A stretch of 35,705 bases of DNA, taken from NCBI GenBank assembly GCA_021809425.1, contig JAKBAA010000033.1:1-35705 (forward strand). Reading direction: 5' to 3'. The notes under the pieces are model-generated. The model did not search any database. It was not told the origin of the DNA and was given only the letters and a program-made list of their open reading frames with translations. The stretch is from Actinomycetes bacterium (GTDB lineage: Bacteria; Actinomycetota; Acidimicrobiia; Acidimicrobiales; Bog-793). The translations under genes were made by a program, and so were the position numbers. Shown here piece after piece: positions 25,500 through 32,898 of this stretch; the first letter of the stretch is position 1, and each line of letters opens with the position of its first letter.

Positions 25500-25582
25500 G
25501 GTCATGGTCGTACGACGGCACCGGAGTAGGATGGCGGTTCGATGGGAATGAGCGGCTGTTCAACAAAAGAGCGGGGAGGTCG

Positions 25583-26296
25583 ATGGAGCGCGACGCGACC
25601 GGGATGACGGTAGGGCCGGAGGCGATCCGGGCAGCTCGCACGTCGTGGCGGCGGCGCCAGATCGTGGATGCGGCGACCCGCCTCATGGGGGAGCAGGGCT
25701 ACCACGACATGTCGGTGAGCGCGCTGGCGCGCGAGGCCGGCATCAGCGTCGGCACCGTCTACCAGTACCTGGACAACAAGGAGAGCATCCTCCTCGCCGT
25801 CCTGGAGGATGTCCTCGACACCTATGCGGCCGAGGTCCCGGCCGCGATGGTCGGCCTGGTGGACCCGGTCGAGCGCCTTGCCGCCGGCTTCCTCGCTTAT
25901 CTCGACGTCGTCGACGGCCGCCGGGCGGCCGCCGTCCTCGCGTATCGAGAGAGCCACTCGCTCAGCCGAGCGGCGCTGCAGCGGGTCATCGCGCTCGAGG
26001 TAGCCACGACCGGCCTGCTCGTGGCCGAGCTCCGTGCCGGGAGCGCGACGGGCGCGCTGCGGGCGCACGACGCCGAGCTCGTCGGGTGGAACCTCACGAT
26101 GCTCGCCCACATGTGGGCGCTCAAGCATCGACACCTCGGGGCGTACCGGGACGTGGGCGTCTACGGGAGGGCACAGCTGTCGACCGTCCTCTGCGGGCTG
26201 CTGGCCGACGCCGCGCGCGAGCGCTATGGCTCCTTCCTGGAGCCGACGGGCGCGCTGCCGGCCCAGGCAGCCCGACGCGGCGGGGGGTCGCCGTGA
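25583..26296 (+). CDS. TetR-family transcriptional regulator
   Basis: 237 residues. The N-terminal TetR DNA-binding domain (about 25-70) reads RRQIVDAATRLMGEQGYHDM and ISVGTVYQYLDNKESIL, the canonical helix-turn-helix. The remainder is an all-helical ligand and dimer domain (VDPVERLAAGFLAYLDVVDG, LTMLAHMWALKHRHL). ATG 25583 follows GCGGGGAGGTCG, a clear ribosome site. It is divergent from the SDR-first operon, whose promoter carries two TetR-like palindromes, so it is the likely repressor, probably responding to a pathway acyl-CoA. Its stop overlaps the GTG of the next gene by 4 bp (GTGA). Confidence 0.93.
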   Translation: MERDATGMTVGPEAIRAARTSWRRRQIVDAATRLMGEQGYHDMSVSALAREAGISVGTVYQYLDNKESILLAVLEDVLDTYAAEVPAAMVGLVDPVERLAAGFLAYLDVVDGRRAAAVLAYRESHSLSRAALQRVIALEVATTGLLVAELRAGSATGALRAHDAELVGWNLTMLAHMWALKHRHLGAYRDVGVYGRAQLSTVLCGLLADAARERYGSFLEPTGALPAQAARRGGGSP

Positions 26297-27030
26297 CGGC
26301 CCGGTGCGCGCTCGTCACGGGGGCGTCCCGAGGCATCGGAGCGGCCATCTCCCGCCGGTTGGCGGCCGAGGGATTCGAGCTGACGCTGACGGCTCGCAAC
26401 GAGGGGCCGCTCGCGGCCCTGGGGGAGGAGCTGGCCGCCGCCGGGGCGCGGGTGCACACGGTGACGGCAGACCTGTCGAGCGAGGACGCGGTCGAGCGGG
26501 TCGCCGCTGCCCACCTGGAGCGGCAGCCGCGCCTGCACCTGCTCGTGCTGAATGCCGGGATGGCCCTCGCCGGACCGGTCGCGGACTTCCCGCTGCGCCG
26601 CCTCGACCGGATGGTCGCGGTCAACGTGCGGGCGCCGCTCCGCCTCGTCCAGGTGTGCCTGCCGGCCCTCCGGGCGGCAGCGGGCGAGGATCCGGAGCGT
26701 GGCACTCGCGTGGTCGCGCTCGCATCGATGTCCGGCGTCGTGGCCGAGCCGCAGCTCGGTCCCTACGGCGCGACGAAGGCGGCGCTCATCTCGCTGTGCG
26801 AGGCGATCTCGGTCGAGGAATCGGGGAACGGCGTCAACGCCACGGCGCTGTCGCCCGGCTTCGTCGACACCGACATGGGCGCCTGGGCGACCGACCACAT
26901 CGACCGGTCGTCGATGCTCGCCGCAGAGGACGTCGCCGAGCTCGTGGTCGCGCTGACCCACCTGACGGCGCGGGCGGTGGTGCCGAACCTCGTGGTCTCC
27001 CGCGCCGGTGACCAGCTCTGGCGGGCCTGA
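26293..27030 (+). CDS. Short-chain dehydrogenase/reductase
   Basis: 245-residue SDR. TGASRGIG is at residues 9-16, LNAG near 86, catalytic Ser in VALASMSGV near 140 and Tyr/Lys in YGATKAALISL near 154. SPGFVDTDM follows, as in classical FabG-like enzymes. The final strand lacks the usual VDGG-type motif and reads VSRAGDQLWRA instead. It starts with a GTG overlapping the TetR stop by 4 bp, so regulator and enzyme are made together. The substrate is unknown; coexpression with the TetR gene points to the same acyl-CoA or alcohol pathway as the divergent operon. Confidence 0.9.
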   Translation: MTARCALVTGASRGIGAAISRRLAAEGFELTLTARNEGPLAALGEELAAAGARVHTVTADLSSEDAVERVAAAHLERQPRLHLLVLNAGMALAGPVADFPLRRLDRMVAVNVRAPLRLVQVCLPALRAAAGEDPERGTRVVALASMSGVVAEPQLGPYGATKAALISLCEAISVEESGNGVNATALSPGFVDTDMGAWATDHIDRSSMLAAEDVAELVVALTHLTARAVVPNLVVSRAGDQLWRA

Positions 27031-27114
27031 GGGGGGCGCCGAGCAGGCCCCACGGGCCGTGGGGGCGACGAGCACGCGCCGCAGGTTCGCCGCGGGCCGC
27101 AACGGCGCGCCACT

Positions 27115-27139
27115 TAACATGTCCCATATGTCGGAAAGC
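27115..27139 (+). promoter_or_regulatory. Possible -10 box and weak third operator at the IclR gene start
   Basis: TAACAT (27115-27120) is an acceptable -10 element. It is followed at 27121-27139 by GTCCCATATGTCGGAAAGC, which shares 13 of 19 positions with element A, including its first nine bases. The right arm is degenerate (CGGAA instead of CGGGA). If the -10 is real, transcription would begin about at the second ATG (27128), giving a leaderless message with the site just downstream, a layout suited to autoregulation. Confidence 0.35.
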
Positions 27140-27922
27140 GTGTCCAAGCATGACCGTTCGACGTCCGGCCGGAACGCGACGGCGGACCGGGCGGTCGAGA
27201 TCCTCCTCCTGTTCGACGACGACCACCCGACCCTGGCGGCCGGCGACGTGGCCGCTCGACTGGCGATGTCGCGCAGCACGACCTATCGGTACCTGCAGAG
27301 CCTCCGTACCTCGGGCTTCCTCGAGGAGGAGGACGGCTCGGGAAGGTACCGGTTGGGGCCGCAGGTTCTGCGGCTCGCCCGGGTCGCCCGCAAGGGGATC
27401 GGGGTCGCCGAGGCTGCCCTGCCGGTCATGCAGGCGCTGGCCGCCGCGACCGGTGAGGACGTGCTGCTGACGCGGCGGAGCGGGTCCCAGGTGGCGTGCA
27501 TCGAGCGGGTCCCGGGGCGCCATCTGGTGCGCCTCTCCTACGAGCGTGGTCACCTGCTGCCCTGCCATGCCGGCGCCTCGGCCCTCGCGGCGCTGGCGTT
27601 CGCCCCGAGCGACGAGATCGAACGGGTGCTGTCCGCTGCCCCGCTGGAGCGCTTCACCGAGCGGACGCCGACGGACGCCGACGCGGTCCGTGCCAAGCTG
27701 GCGACGATCCGAGCCGACGGCTTCTCGGTCACCGAAGGTGAGGTCGATCCCGGGGTGCGCGGGATCGCCGCCCCGGTGTTCCGCCCTGACGGGCGCGTGG
27801 TCGCCGCGATCAGCGTCGTCGGGCTGTCGTTCCGCCTCACCGACGAGGTCGTCGGGCAGGTCGTGCTGGCCGTTCGCCAGGCCGCGCAGGCCGTCACGGA
27901 TCGCCTGGCGGAGCTCGACTGA
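27119..27922 (+). CDS. IclR-family transcriptional regulator
   Basis: 267 residues from ATG 27119 (264 from ATG 27128). The N-terminal winged helix-turn-helix (about 20-85) has ADRAVEILLLFDD, LAAGDVAARLAMSRSTTYRY and SGRYRLGPQVLRLA. The C-terminal IclR effector domain has VLLTRRSGSQVACIERVP, LPCHAGASALAALAF and VTEGEVDPGVRGIAAPVF, which is the typical ligand-binding loop, and ends with RQAAQAVTDRLAELD. Family members sense aromatic or short organic acids and often control adjacent catabolic operons and transporters. It is codirectional with, and 111 bp upstream of, the amidohydrolase-led operon, whose promoter carries a TCCCG/CGGGA palindrome. Activator or repressor is unknown; the operator position suggests repression. 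Confidence 0.93.
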   Translation: MSHMSESVSKHDRSTSGRNATADRAVEILLLFDDDHPTLAAGDVAARLAMSRSTTYRYLQSLRTSGFLEEEDGSGRYRLGPQVLRLARVARKGIGVAEAALPVMQALAAATGEDVLLTRRSGSQVACIERVPGRHLVRLSYERGHLLPCHAGASALAALAFAPSDEIERVLSAAPLERFTERTPTDADAVRAKLATIRADGFSVTEGEVDPGVRGIAAPVFRPDGRVVAAISVVGLSFRLTDEVVGQVVLAVRQAAQAVTDRLAELD

Positions 27923-27941
27923 CGAACCTGGGCGTCCGCGC

Positions 27942-27970
27942 TTGACGCTCGTCCCGCTCCGGCCTACTGT
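27942..27970 (+). promoter_or_regulatory. Predicted promoter of the 28.0-35.5 kb operon
   Basis: TTGACG (27942-27947), 17 bp, TACTGT (27965-27970): a near-ideal vegetative actinobacterial promoter. Transcription would begin near 27977, inside the palindrome at 27969-27987, leaving a leader of about 57 nt before ATG 28034. Confidence 0.7.
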
Positions 27971-27987
27971 CCCGCAATACGGGATAT
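27963..27987. promoter_or_regulatory. Operator-like element B, shared with the ABC importer
   Basis: The core GTCCCGCAATACGGGATAT (27969-27987) contains a perfect inverted repeat TCCCG-N5-CGGGA (27970-27984). The 6 bases before it (CCTACT) and the core together match 20 of 25 positions of the element at 7968-7992. It overlaps the -10 box and predicted start of transcription, so a bound regulator would block the promoter. The adjacent IclR protein is the inferred binder. Confidence 0.68.
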
Positions 27988-28033
27988 CTCTCCCGGATTG
28001 CAGAACGCTCAGCCTGGGACGAGAGGAGCCGTC

Positions 28034-29056
28034 ATGTGTGACGACCACGGTCTGGCCATTCCCGGCAACGGGTCCGACTTGGTCGGGCGCGTGCTCACCG
28101 TGCAACGCGTGCGTGAGCTCAACTCCCGCTCGTACTTCTACGAGATGCTGAAGGACAATCCCGAGCTCACGGCGATCCGGCCGGGGGTCGAGGACGAGCT
28201 GCTCGTCGGGGCCATCGACCACCACATCCACGCCTACCCGGACTTCGTCCCCCGCTCGCAGGACATGCTCCAGATCGCCGTGGAGGCTTCGCGGGCGAGG
28301 ATGCGGGCGATCGCCTTCAAGGACCACTGGAACATCACGGCAGGGGCGGCCTACCTCGTGCAGCGCCAGATCGACGAGATGGTGCTCGACGGGCGGCTCG
28401 CGCACCGGGTCGAGGTCTACGGGGGCCTCGGCCTCAACCTGGGGATCAACCCGGAGGCGGTGCGGGTCGGCCTGCAGTACCCGAACTTCGCCTGCATCTG
28501 GCTCCCGACGTTCAAGTCGTACGGCTGGGCGCGCTCGGCGGGGATGAACCCGTCCGAGGACGAGTACGTCCGCCTCGTCGACGACGCCGGCAACGTGCTG
28601 CCCGCGATGCGCGCCGTCCTCGAGATGGCCGCCGAGAAGGGCGTGGCGGTCGCGCTCGGCCACACGGACTTCGAGGAGCTGCTGCCGCTCGCCACGATGG
28701 CGGCGAGCCTCGGGGTCCGAACGGTCCTCGACCATCCCCTGCTGGAGCTCAACAAGCTCCTGATCGAGGAGATGGAGCAGCTCGCCGCCCTGGGCACCTA
28801 CGTGGGCACCTACTGCCAGCCGATGATCCCCTCGCTGTACCAGCCGGTGGCGGACCCGATGGAGACGGTCGAGGTGATCCGGCGCATCGGCGCCGCCCGG
28901 TGCGTCAGCGGGAGCGACTTCGGCCAGGTGCTGCATCTCGACGCCATCGACGGTATGCGCGTCTTCGTCCGGGCGCTCCTCGGCTTCGGCGTACCTTCGG
29001 AAGCGATCCGGACCATCCTGTGCGACAACCCGGCGAAGCTGCTCGGGCTGGACTGA
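28034..29056 (+). CDS. DUF6282-like amidohydrolase-superfamily protein
   Basis: 340 residues. Metal-ligand-like motifs of an amidohydrolase TIM barrel occur in order: IDHHIHAYPD (His 64 and 66 as HxH), AIAFKDHW (Lys/His near 93-95), VALGHTDFEE, TVLDHPLLE and SGSDFGQVLHLDAIDGM (late Asp). The sequence resembles the DUF6282 group of uncharacterised metal-dependent hydrolases as far as I can recall. It probably hydrolyses an amide, lactone or related bond, or decarboxylates, early in the pathway. ATG 28034 follows GAGAGGAGCC; the frame continues to 27998 without a ribosome site and would start within the leader. It is the first gene of the operon and 6 bp from the next. Confidence 0.82.
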   Translation: MCDDHGLAIPGNGSDLVGRVLTVQRVRELNSRSYFYEMLKDNPELTAIRPGVEDELLVGAIDHHIHAYPDFVPRSQDMLQIAVEASRARMRAIAFKDHWNITAGAAYLVQRQIDEMVLDGRLAHRVEVYGGLGLNLGINPEAVRVGLQYPNFACIWLPTFKSYGWARSAGMNPSEDEYVRLVDDAGNVLPAMRAVLEMAAEKGVAVALGHTDFEELLPLATMAASLGVRTVLDHPLLELNKLLIEEMEQLAALGTYVGTYCQPMIPSLYQPVADPMETVEVIRRIGAARCVSGSDFGQVLHLDAIDGMRVFVRALLGFGVPSEAIRTILCDNPAKLLGLD

Positions 29057-29062
29057 GGCGAC

Positions 29063-29884
29063 ATGTCGAAGGTCGTGTCCCTTTCCGAGGCGATGGCCTC
29101 GATCGAGGACGGCAGCCACGTCGGGCTGACGGGCTTTGCCATCACCCGCAACGCCGTGGCTGCCGCCCTCGAGCTCACGCGTGCCAAGCGGCGACATCTG
29201 CGCCTGACGCAGGTGATCGTGGGGCTCGAGACGGACCTGCTCGTCGGGGCGGGCTGCGTCGATCGACTCGTCTACTCGGGCGGCTCCCTCGACCGCTTCG
29301 GTCTCGTCCACGCGGTCAACCGGGCGATCGCCACAGGGACGCTCCAGATCGAGGAGTACTCGACCCTCGCGCTGACGCTCCGCCTCGCGGCGGGGAGCCT
29401 CGGGCTGCCGTTCGTGCCGACCCGGTCGATGCTCGGCTCGAGCCTGCTCGACAACTTGCGGGCGGCGGGCGAGATCGTCGAGCAGACCGACCCCTTCACC
29501 GGGTCGCCGGTGCTCGTCATGTCGCCGGTCCGACCCGACGTGGCGATCGTCCACGCCGACACCTGCGACGAGGAGGGCAACGCGACGATCGCCGGGCCGA
29601 GGTGGTCGTTGCGGGAGACGGCGCTCGCCGCCGCCCGGGTCATCGTGACCACCGAGCGGGTGGTGCTCCGGGGCACGATCCCCCCCGAGCGCGTGGTCGT
29701 GCCGGGAACGGTCGTGAGCGCCGTGACCGAGGTTCCTCGTGGTGCCAGCCCGACGGCGCTGCCAGGCCACTACGACTACGACCGGGCCTGGCTCGAGGCG
29801 CACGTCGAGGCGACGAAGGAGGGTGGCGAGCGGTTCCGGCGCTACCTGGAAGGAATGCTCGAGGCGAGGGCGGTGCACCCATGA
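29063..29884 (+). CDS. CoA-transferase-like alpha subunit (GctA/IpdA type)
   Basis: 273 residues of the family I CoA-transferase alpha fold. The N-terminus VVSLSEAMASIEDGSHVGLTGF, VGAGCVDRLVYSGGSLDRFG and PVRPDVAIVHADTCDEEGNA are typical of glutaconate CoA-transferase subunit A and of IpdA. IpdA belongs to a pair that in mycobacteria opens a steroid-derived ring by CoA-dependent hydrolysis instead of transferring CoA. Which activity applies cannot be told from the alpha chain. It overlaps the beta gene by 4 bp (ATGA), the expected arrangement for a 1:1 complex, and starts 6 bp after the amidohydrolase. Confidence 0.88.
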   Translation: MSKVVSLSEAMASIEDGSHVGLTGFAITRNAVAAALELTRAKRRHLRLTQVIVGLETDLLVGAGCVDRLVYSGGSLDRFGLVHAVNRAIATGTLQIEEYSTLALTLRLAAGSLGLPFVPTRSMLGSSLLDNLRAAGEIVEQTDPFTGSPVLVMSPVRPDVAIVHADTCDEEGNATIAGPRWSLRETALAAARVIVTTERVVLRGTIPPERVVVPGTVVSAVTEVPRGASPTALPGHYDYDRAWLEAHVEATKEGGERFRRYLEGMLEARAVHP

Positions 29885-30654
29885 CGCAGGCGAGCCAACC
29901 CTGGACACCGCTCGAGATGCTGGCGGTCGCCGCAGCCGGCCAGGTGCGCGACGGGGACCTGGCGGTCGTGGGCCTCGGGCTGCCCCAGGTGGCCGCCCTG
30001 CTCGCCCAGCGGACGCATGCCCCGACGAGCGAGCTGCTGCTCGAGCTCGGGGTGTTCGACCCCCACCCGACCGGTCCGTCGATGGGGATCGCGGATCCTC
30101 GCATGTGGGAGGGCGCCGCGGTCTTCGGCGGGGTCCTCGACGTGCTGGGCTCGATGCTGCACGGCGGCAGGGTCAGCCTCGGCATCCTGAGCGCCGTGCA
30201 GGTCGACCCCGATGGGTCGATCAACACGACCCAGGTCCACCTCGAGGACGGATCGCTCCGCCGCATCAACGGGTCGGGAGGAGGCAACGACATCGCCTCG
30301 CTCGCCGGGCGAACCCTCGTGGTGCTCCGTCACGAGCCGCGCCGGTTCCGGGCGTGCCTGGACTTCCTGACGAGCCCGGGTCGGGCGGTGGGAGGCCGCC
30401 GCCGGAGCGAGCTCGGCCTGCCGGGCGAGGGGACCGTGGCGGTCGTGAGCGACCGGGCGGTGCTCGAGGTGACCGACGAGGGCACCTTCCTGCACAGCGT
30501 CCACCCGGGCGAGGATCCCGAGGCGGTGCTGGAGGCGACGCCCTACGCGGTGCAGGTCCGACCGGGAGGGCCGGAGGTCACGAGCGCGCCGACCGAGGAG
30601 GAGCTGCGGCTCATCCGGACCGAGCTCGACCCGCAGGGCTGGTACACGCGTTGA
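29881..30654 (+). CDS. CoA-transferase-like beta subunit (GctB/IpdB type)
   Basis: 257 residues. The segment ELLLELGVFDPHPTGPSMG, near residue 50, is where GctB-type transferases carry the catalytic Glu; a Glu is present (LELG) but the flanking residues differ from the standard ExG pattern. LGILSAVQVDPDGSINTTQV, then SGGGNDIASLAGRTLVVL, then FLHSVHPGEDPEAVLEAT and the C-terminal PTEEELRLIRTELDP match both GctB and IpdB. It forms a heterodimer with the preceding subunit. The transferase-versus-ring-hydrolase question is open (see findings). It is 19 bp upstream of the luciferase-like gene. Confidence 0.87.
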   Translation: MTQASQPWTPLEMLAVAAAGQVRDGDLAVVGLGLPQVAALLAQRTHAPTSELLLELGVFDPHPTGPSMGIADPRMWEGAAVFGGVLDVLGSMLHGGRVSLGILSAVQVDPDGSINTTQVHLEDGSLRRINGSGGGNDIASLAGRTLVVLRHEPRRFRACLDFLTSPGRAVGGRRRSELGLPGEGTVAVVSDRAVLEVTDEGTFLHSVHPGEDPEAVLEATPYAVQVRPGGPEVTSAPTEEELRLIRTELDPQGWYTR

Positions 30655-30673
30655 CGACGAAGGAGGCCATGGG

Positions 30674-31699
30674 GTGATCCTCGACACGGAGTTCAACTCG
30701 GCGGCTCAGATCCCCTCGGAGATCTGCCTGCCCGCCGCGGTGGAGGCGGAGCGGCGCGGCTTCGGCTGCATCTGGAAGGGAGAGTCGAACAGCCGCGACC
30801 CGATGGTCCTCCTGTCGGCGATGGCGGCACAGACGTCCACCGTCGAGCTGGGCACGGCGATCTACCATCTCTTTGGCCGCTCTCCGGTGACCCTCGCGGT
30901 GCAGGCGGCCACGTTCAACGAGATGAGCGGCGGCCGTCTCATCGTCGGCCTGGGCGTCGGCAACCCGATCATCGCCGGCTGGCACGGGCAGCAGTTCTCC
31001 CGCCCGCTGGCGCGCATGCGCGAGTACCTGGAGGTCGTCCGCGCCGTCTACAGCGGCGAGCGCGTCCCGGACATCGAAGGTGACTTCTTCTCGGTCTCGA
31101 AGGGCTTCAAGCTCGCCTTCACCCCGCCCGAGGGCCGGCTGCGCCTCTACGTCGCCGGGCTCGGTCCCCAGATGGTCGGCCTCGCGGGGCGTCTCGGGGA
31201 CGGGATCGTCATCAACATGGCGGACGGGGAGATGATCAAGGAGGTCGTCTCCGGCTTCCGCGAGGCGGCCGTCAAGGCCGGCCGGGACCCGAACGAGCTG
31301 GAGGTCGTCTCGAAGATCCGGGTCTGCCTGCACGAGGACCCGGCCCAGGCGAGGTGGGCGCTCAAGAAGGTGCTCACCTTCTACTCCCTCCAGCAGGGCT
31401 ACTCCGACCTGCTGCGAAAGATGGGATGGCCGCAGGTCGTGGACCGGGTGCAGGAGCTCCACCGGACCGAGGGGTTCGCGGCGGCACGGAAGTCGATCCC
31501 GGACGAGATGGTCGACGCGGTGCCCATGTACGCCGGGAGCGACCTGTCGGGGCTAGCGGCGAAGCTGGCCGTCCACGAAGCTGCCGGCGTCGACCGGTGC
31601 GACGTGGCGTACGTGCCTGCCGACGACACTCGTCAATGGGAGGAGATCCAATCGTTCCTCGCACAGGCGGAGCCGCTCGCTCGGAAGGGAGGGCGTTGA
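30674..31699 (+). CDS. Luciferase-like (LLM) oxidoreductase, probably F420-dependent
   Basis: 341 residues of the bacterial luciferase-like TIM-barrel family. PAAVEAERRGFGCIWKGES near 21-39, VELGTAIYHLFGRSPVTLAV, LIVGLGVGNPIIAGWHG and LYVAGLGPQMVGLAGRLGDG near 160 are the typical cofactor and substrate blocks. The middle strand-helix order (RMREYLEVVRAVYSGERV) is that of actinobacterial F420-dependent reductases and dehydrogenases rather than FMN two-component monooxygenases; no partner flavin reductase is nearby. It starts with GTG after AAGGAGG. A gene tail resembling FO synthase at the right edge shows that F420 is probably made. Its step in the pathway is unknown. Confidence 0.88.
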   Translation: MILDTEFNSAAQIPSEICLPAAVEAERRGFGCIWKGESNSRDPMVLLSAMAAQTSTVELGTAIYHLFGRSPVTLAVQAATFNEMSGGRLIVGLGVGNPIIAGWHGQQFSRPLARMREYLEVVRAVYSGERVPDIEGDFFSVSKGFKLAFTPPEGRLRLYVAGLGPQMVGLAGRLGDGIVINMADGEMIKEVVSGFREAAVKAGRDPNELEVVSKIRVCLHEDPAQARWALKKVLTFYSLQQGYSDLLRKMGWPQVVDRVQELHRTEGFAAARKSIPDEMVDAVPMYAGSDLSGLAAKLAVHEAAGVDRCDVAYVPADDTRQWEEIQSFLAQAEPLARKGGR

Positions 31700-31701
31700 G
31701 G

Positions 31702-32862
31702 ATGGACTTCTCGCTGACCGAGGAGCAGCTCGCCATACGGGACGCCGTGCGCAGCGTCTGTCGCGACTTCCCCGGCGAGTACTGGCGGGAGCGGGAGGAG
31801 AAGGGCGACTACCCGAGCGCGTTCGTCGACACGTTGACCAAGCTGGGCTGGCTCTCCATCCTCATCCCCGAGGAGTACGGCGGCGGCGGCCTCGGCGTCG
31901 TCGAGGCGGGCATCGTGCTCGAGGAGATCCACCGCTCTGGCGCCAACGCCAACGCCTGTCACGCCCAGATGTACACGATGGGCGCCCTCCTGCGGCACGG
32001 CAGCGACGAGCAGAAGCGGCGGTGGCTCCCCGAGATCGCCGCCGGGCGGCTTCGCCTCCAGGCGTTCGGGGTGACCGAGCCGGACGCCGGGTCGGACAGC
32101 ACGCAGATCCGCACGCGGGCGGAGCGACGCGGTGACCACTACGTCGTGAACGGGCAGAAGATCTACATCTCCCGGGTCGAGCAGTCCGACCTCATGCTCC
32201 TTCTGGCGCGCACGGCGCCGGCGCCGTCGGCGGAGGAGCGGGCGGTGGGCCTGTCGGTGCTCCTCGTCGACCTGCGTGCGGCGGGCGGCGCCGTCGAGAC
32301 CCGGCGCATCCCGATGATGTTCAACCACCACACCTACGAGGTCTTCATGACCGACCTCCACGTACCGGTGGAGAACCTCATCGGACAGGAGGACAAGGGC
32401 TTCCGCCACATCATCGACGGCTGGAACGCCGAGCGGTGCCTCATCGCCTCCGAGGCGATCGGCGACGCACGCTTCTTCCTCGACCGCTCCTCCGCCTACG
32501 CGAACGAGCGGGAGGTCTTCGGCCGCAAGATCGGCGCGAACCAGGGCGTCCAATTCCCGATCGCCCAGGCCTACGCGGCGACCGAGGCCGCTTCGTTGAT
32601 GCGCTTCCACGCGGCGAGTCGCTTCGACGCCGGCGAGAGCTGTGGGGCCGAGGCGAACACCGCCAAGCTGCTCGCCTCCCAGGCATCGGTCCAGGCCTCC
32701 AATGCCGCCATGACGACCTTCGGCGGCAACGGGTTCGCCGCCGAGTACGACATCGAGCGCAAGTACCGCGAGACCAAGCTGCTCGAGATCGCGCCGGTGA
32801 GCAACAATCTCGTCCTTGCCTTCCTGGCGAGCCACGTCCTCGGCCTGCCGAAGTCCTACTAG
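31702..32862 (+). CDS. Acyl-CoA dehydrogenase with the C-terminal Glu site altered
   Basis: 386 residues. MDFSLTEEQLAIRDAVRSV, PEEYGGGGLGVVEAGIVLEEI, AFGVTEPDAGSDSTQIRTRA and VNGQKIYISRVEQSDLMLL are standard blocks. NREVFGRKIGANQGVQFPIA and MTTFGGNGFAAEYDIERKYR are also present. The C-terminal catalytic position, normally YEGTSE, reads EIAPVSNN, so that Glu is missing. A Glu in WNAERCLIASEAIGDA near 250 lies where isovaleryl- and long-chain enzymes have their base. The sequence thus belongs to a known subgroup with relocated base, not to a dead enzyme. ATG 31702 follows the LLM stop by 2 bp. It may oxidise a C5 dicarboxylic or branched acyl-CoA; specificity is inferred from the neighbours. 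Confidence 0.92.
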   Translation: MDFSLTEEQLAIRDAVRSVCRDFPGEYWREREEKGDYPSAFVDTLTKLGWLSILIPEEYGGGGLGVVEAGIVLEEIHRSGANANACHAQMYTMGALLRHGSDEQKRRWLPEIAAGRLRLQAFGVTEPDAGSDSTQIRTRAERRGDHYVVNGQKIYISRVEQSDLMLLLARTAPAPSAEERAVGLSVLLVDLRAAGGAVETRRIPMMFNHHTYEVFMTDLHVPVENLIGQEDKGFRHIIDGWNAERCLIASEAIGDARFFLDRSSAYANEREVFGRKIGANQGVQFPIAQAYAATEAASLMRFHAASRFDAGESCGAEANTAKLLASQASVQASNAAMTTFGGNGFAAEYDIERKYRETKLLEIAPVSNNLVLAFLASHVLGLPKSY

Positions 32863-32898
32863 CCCCGGTGGCCGGGAGGCCCTGGGAAAGGAGTCCGC

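Noticed and set aside
26834-29908. Another frame of about 1000 codons on the - strand
   Set aside because: Antisense to the IclR, amidohydrolase and CoA-transferase genes, with no domain; shadow frame.
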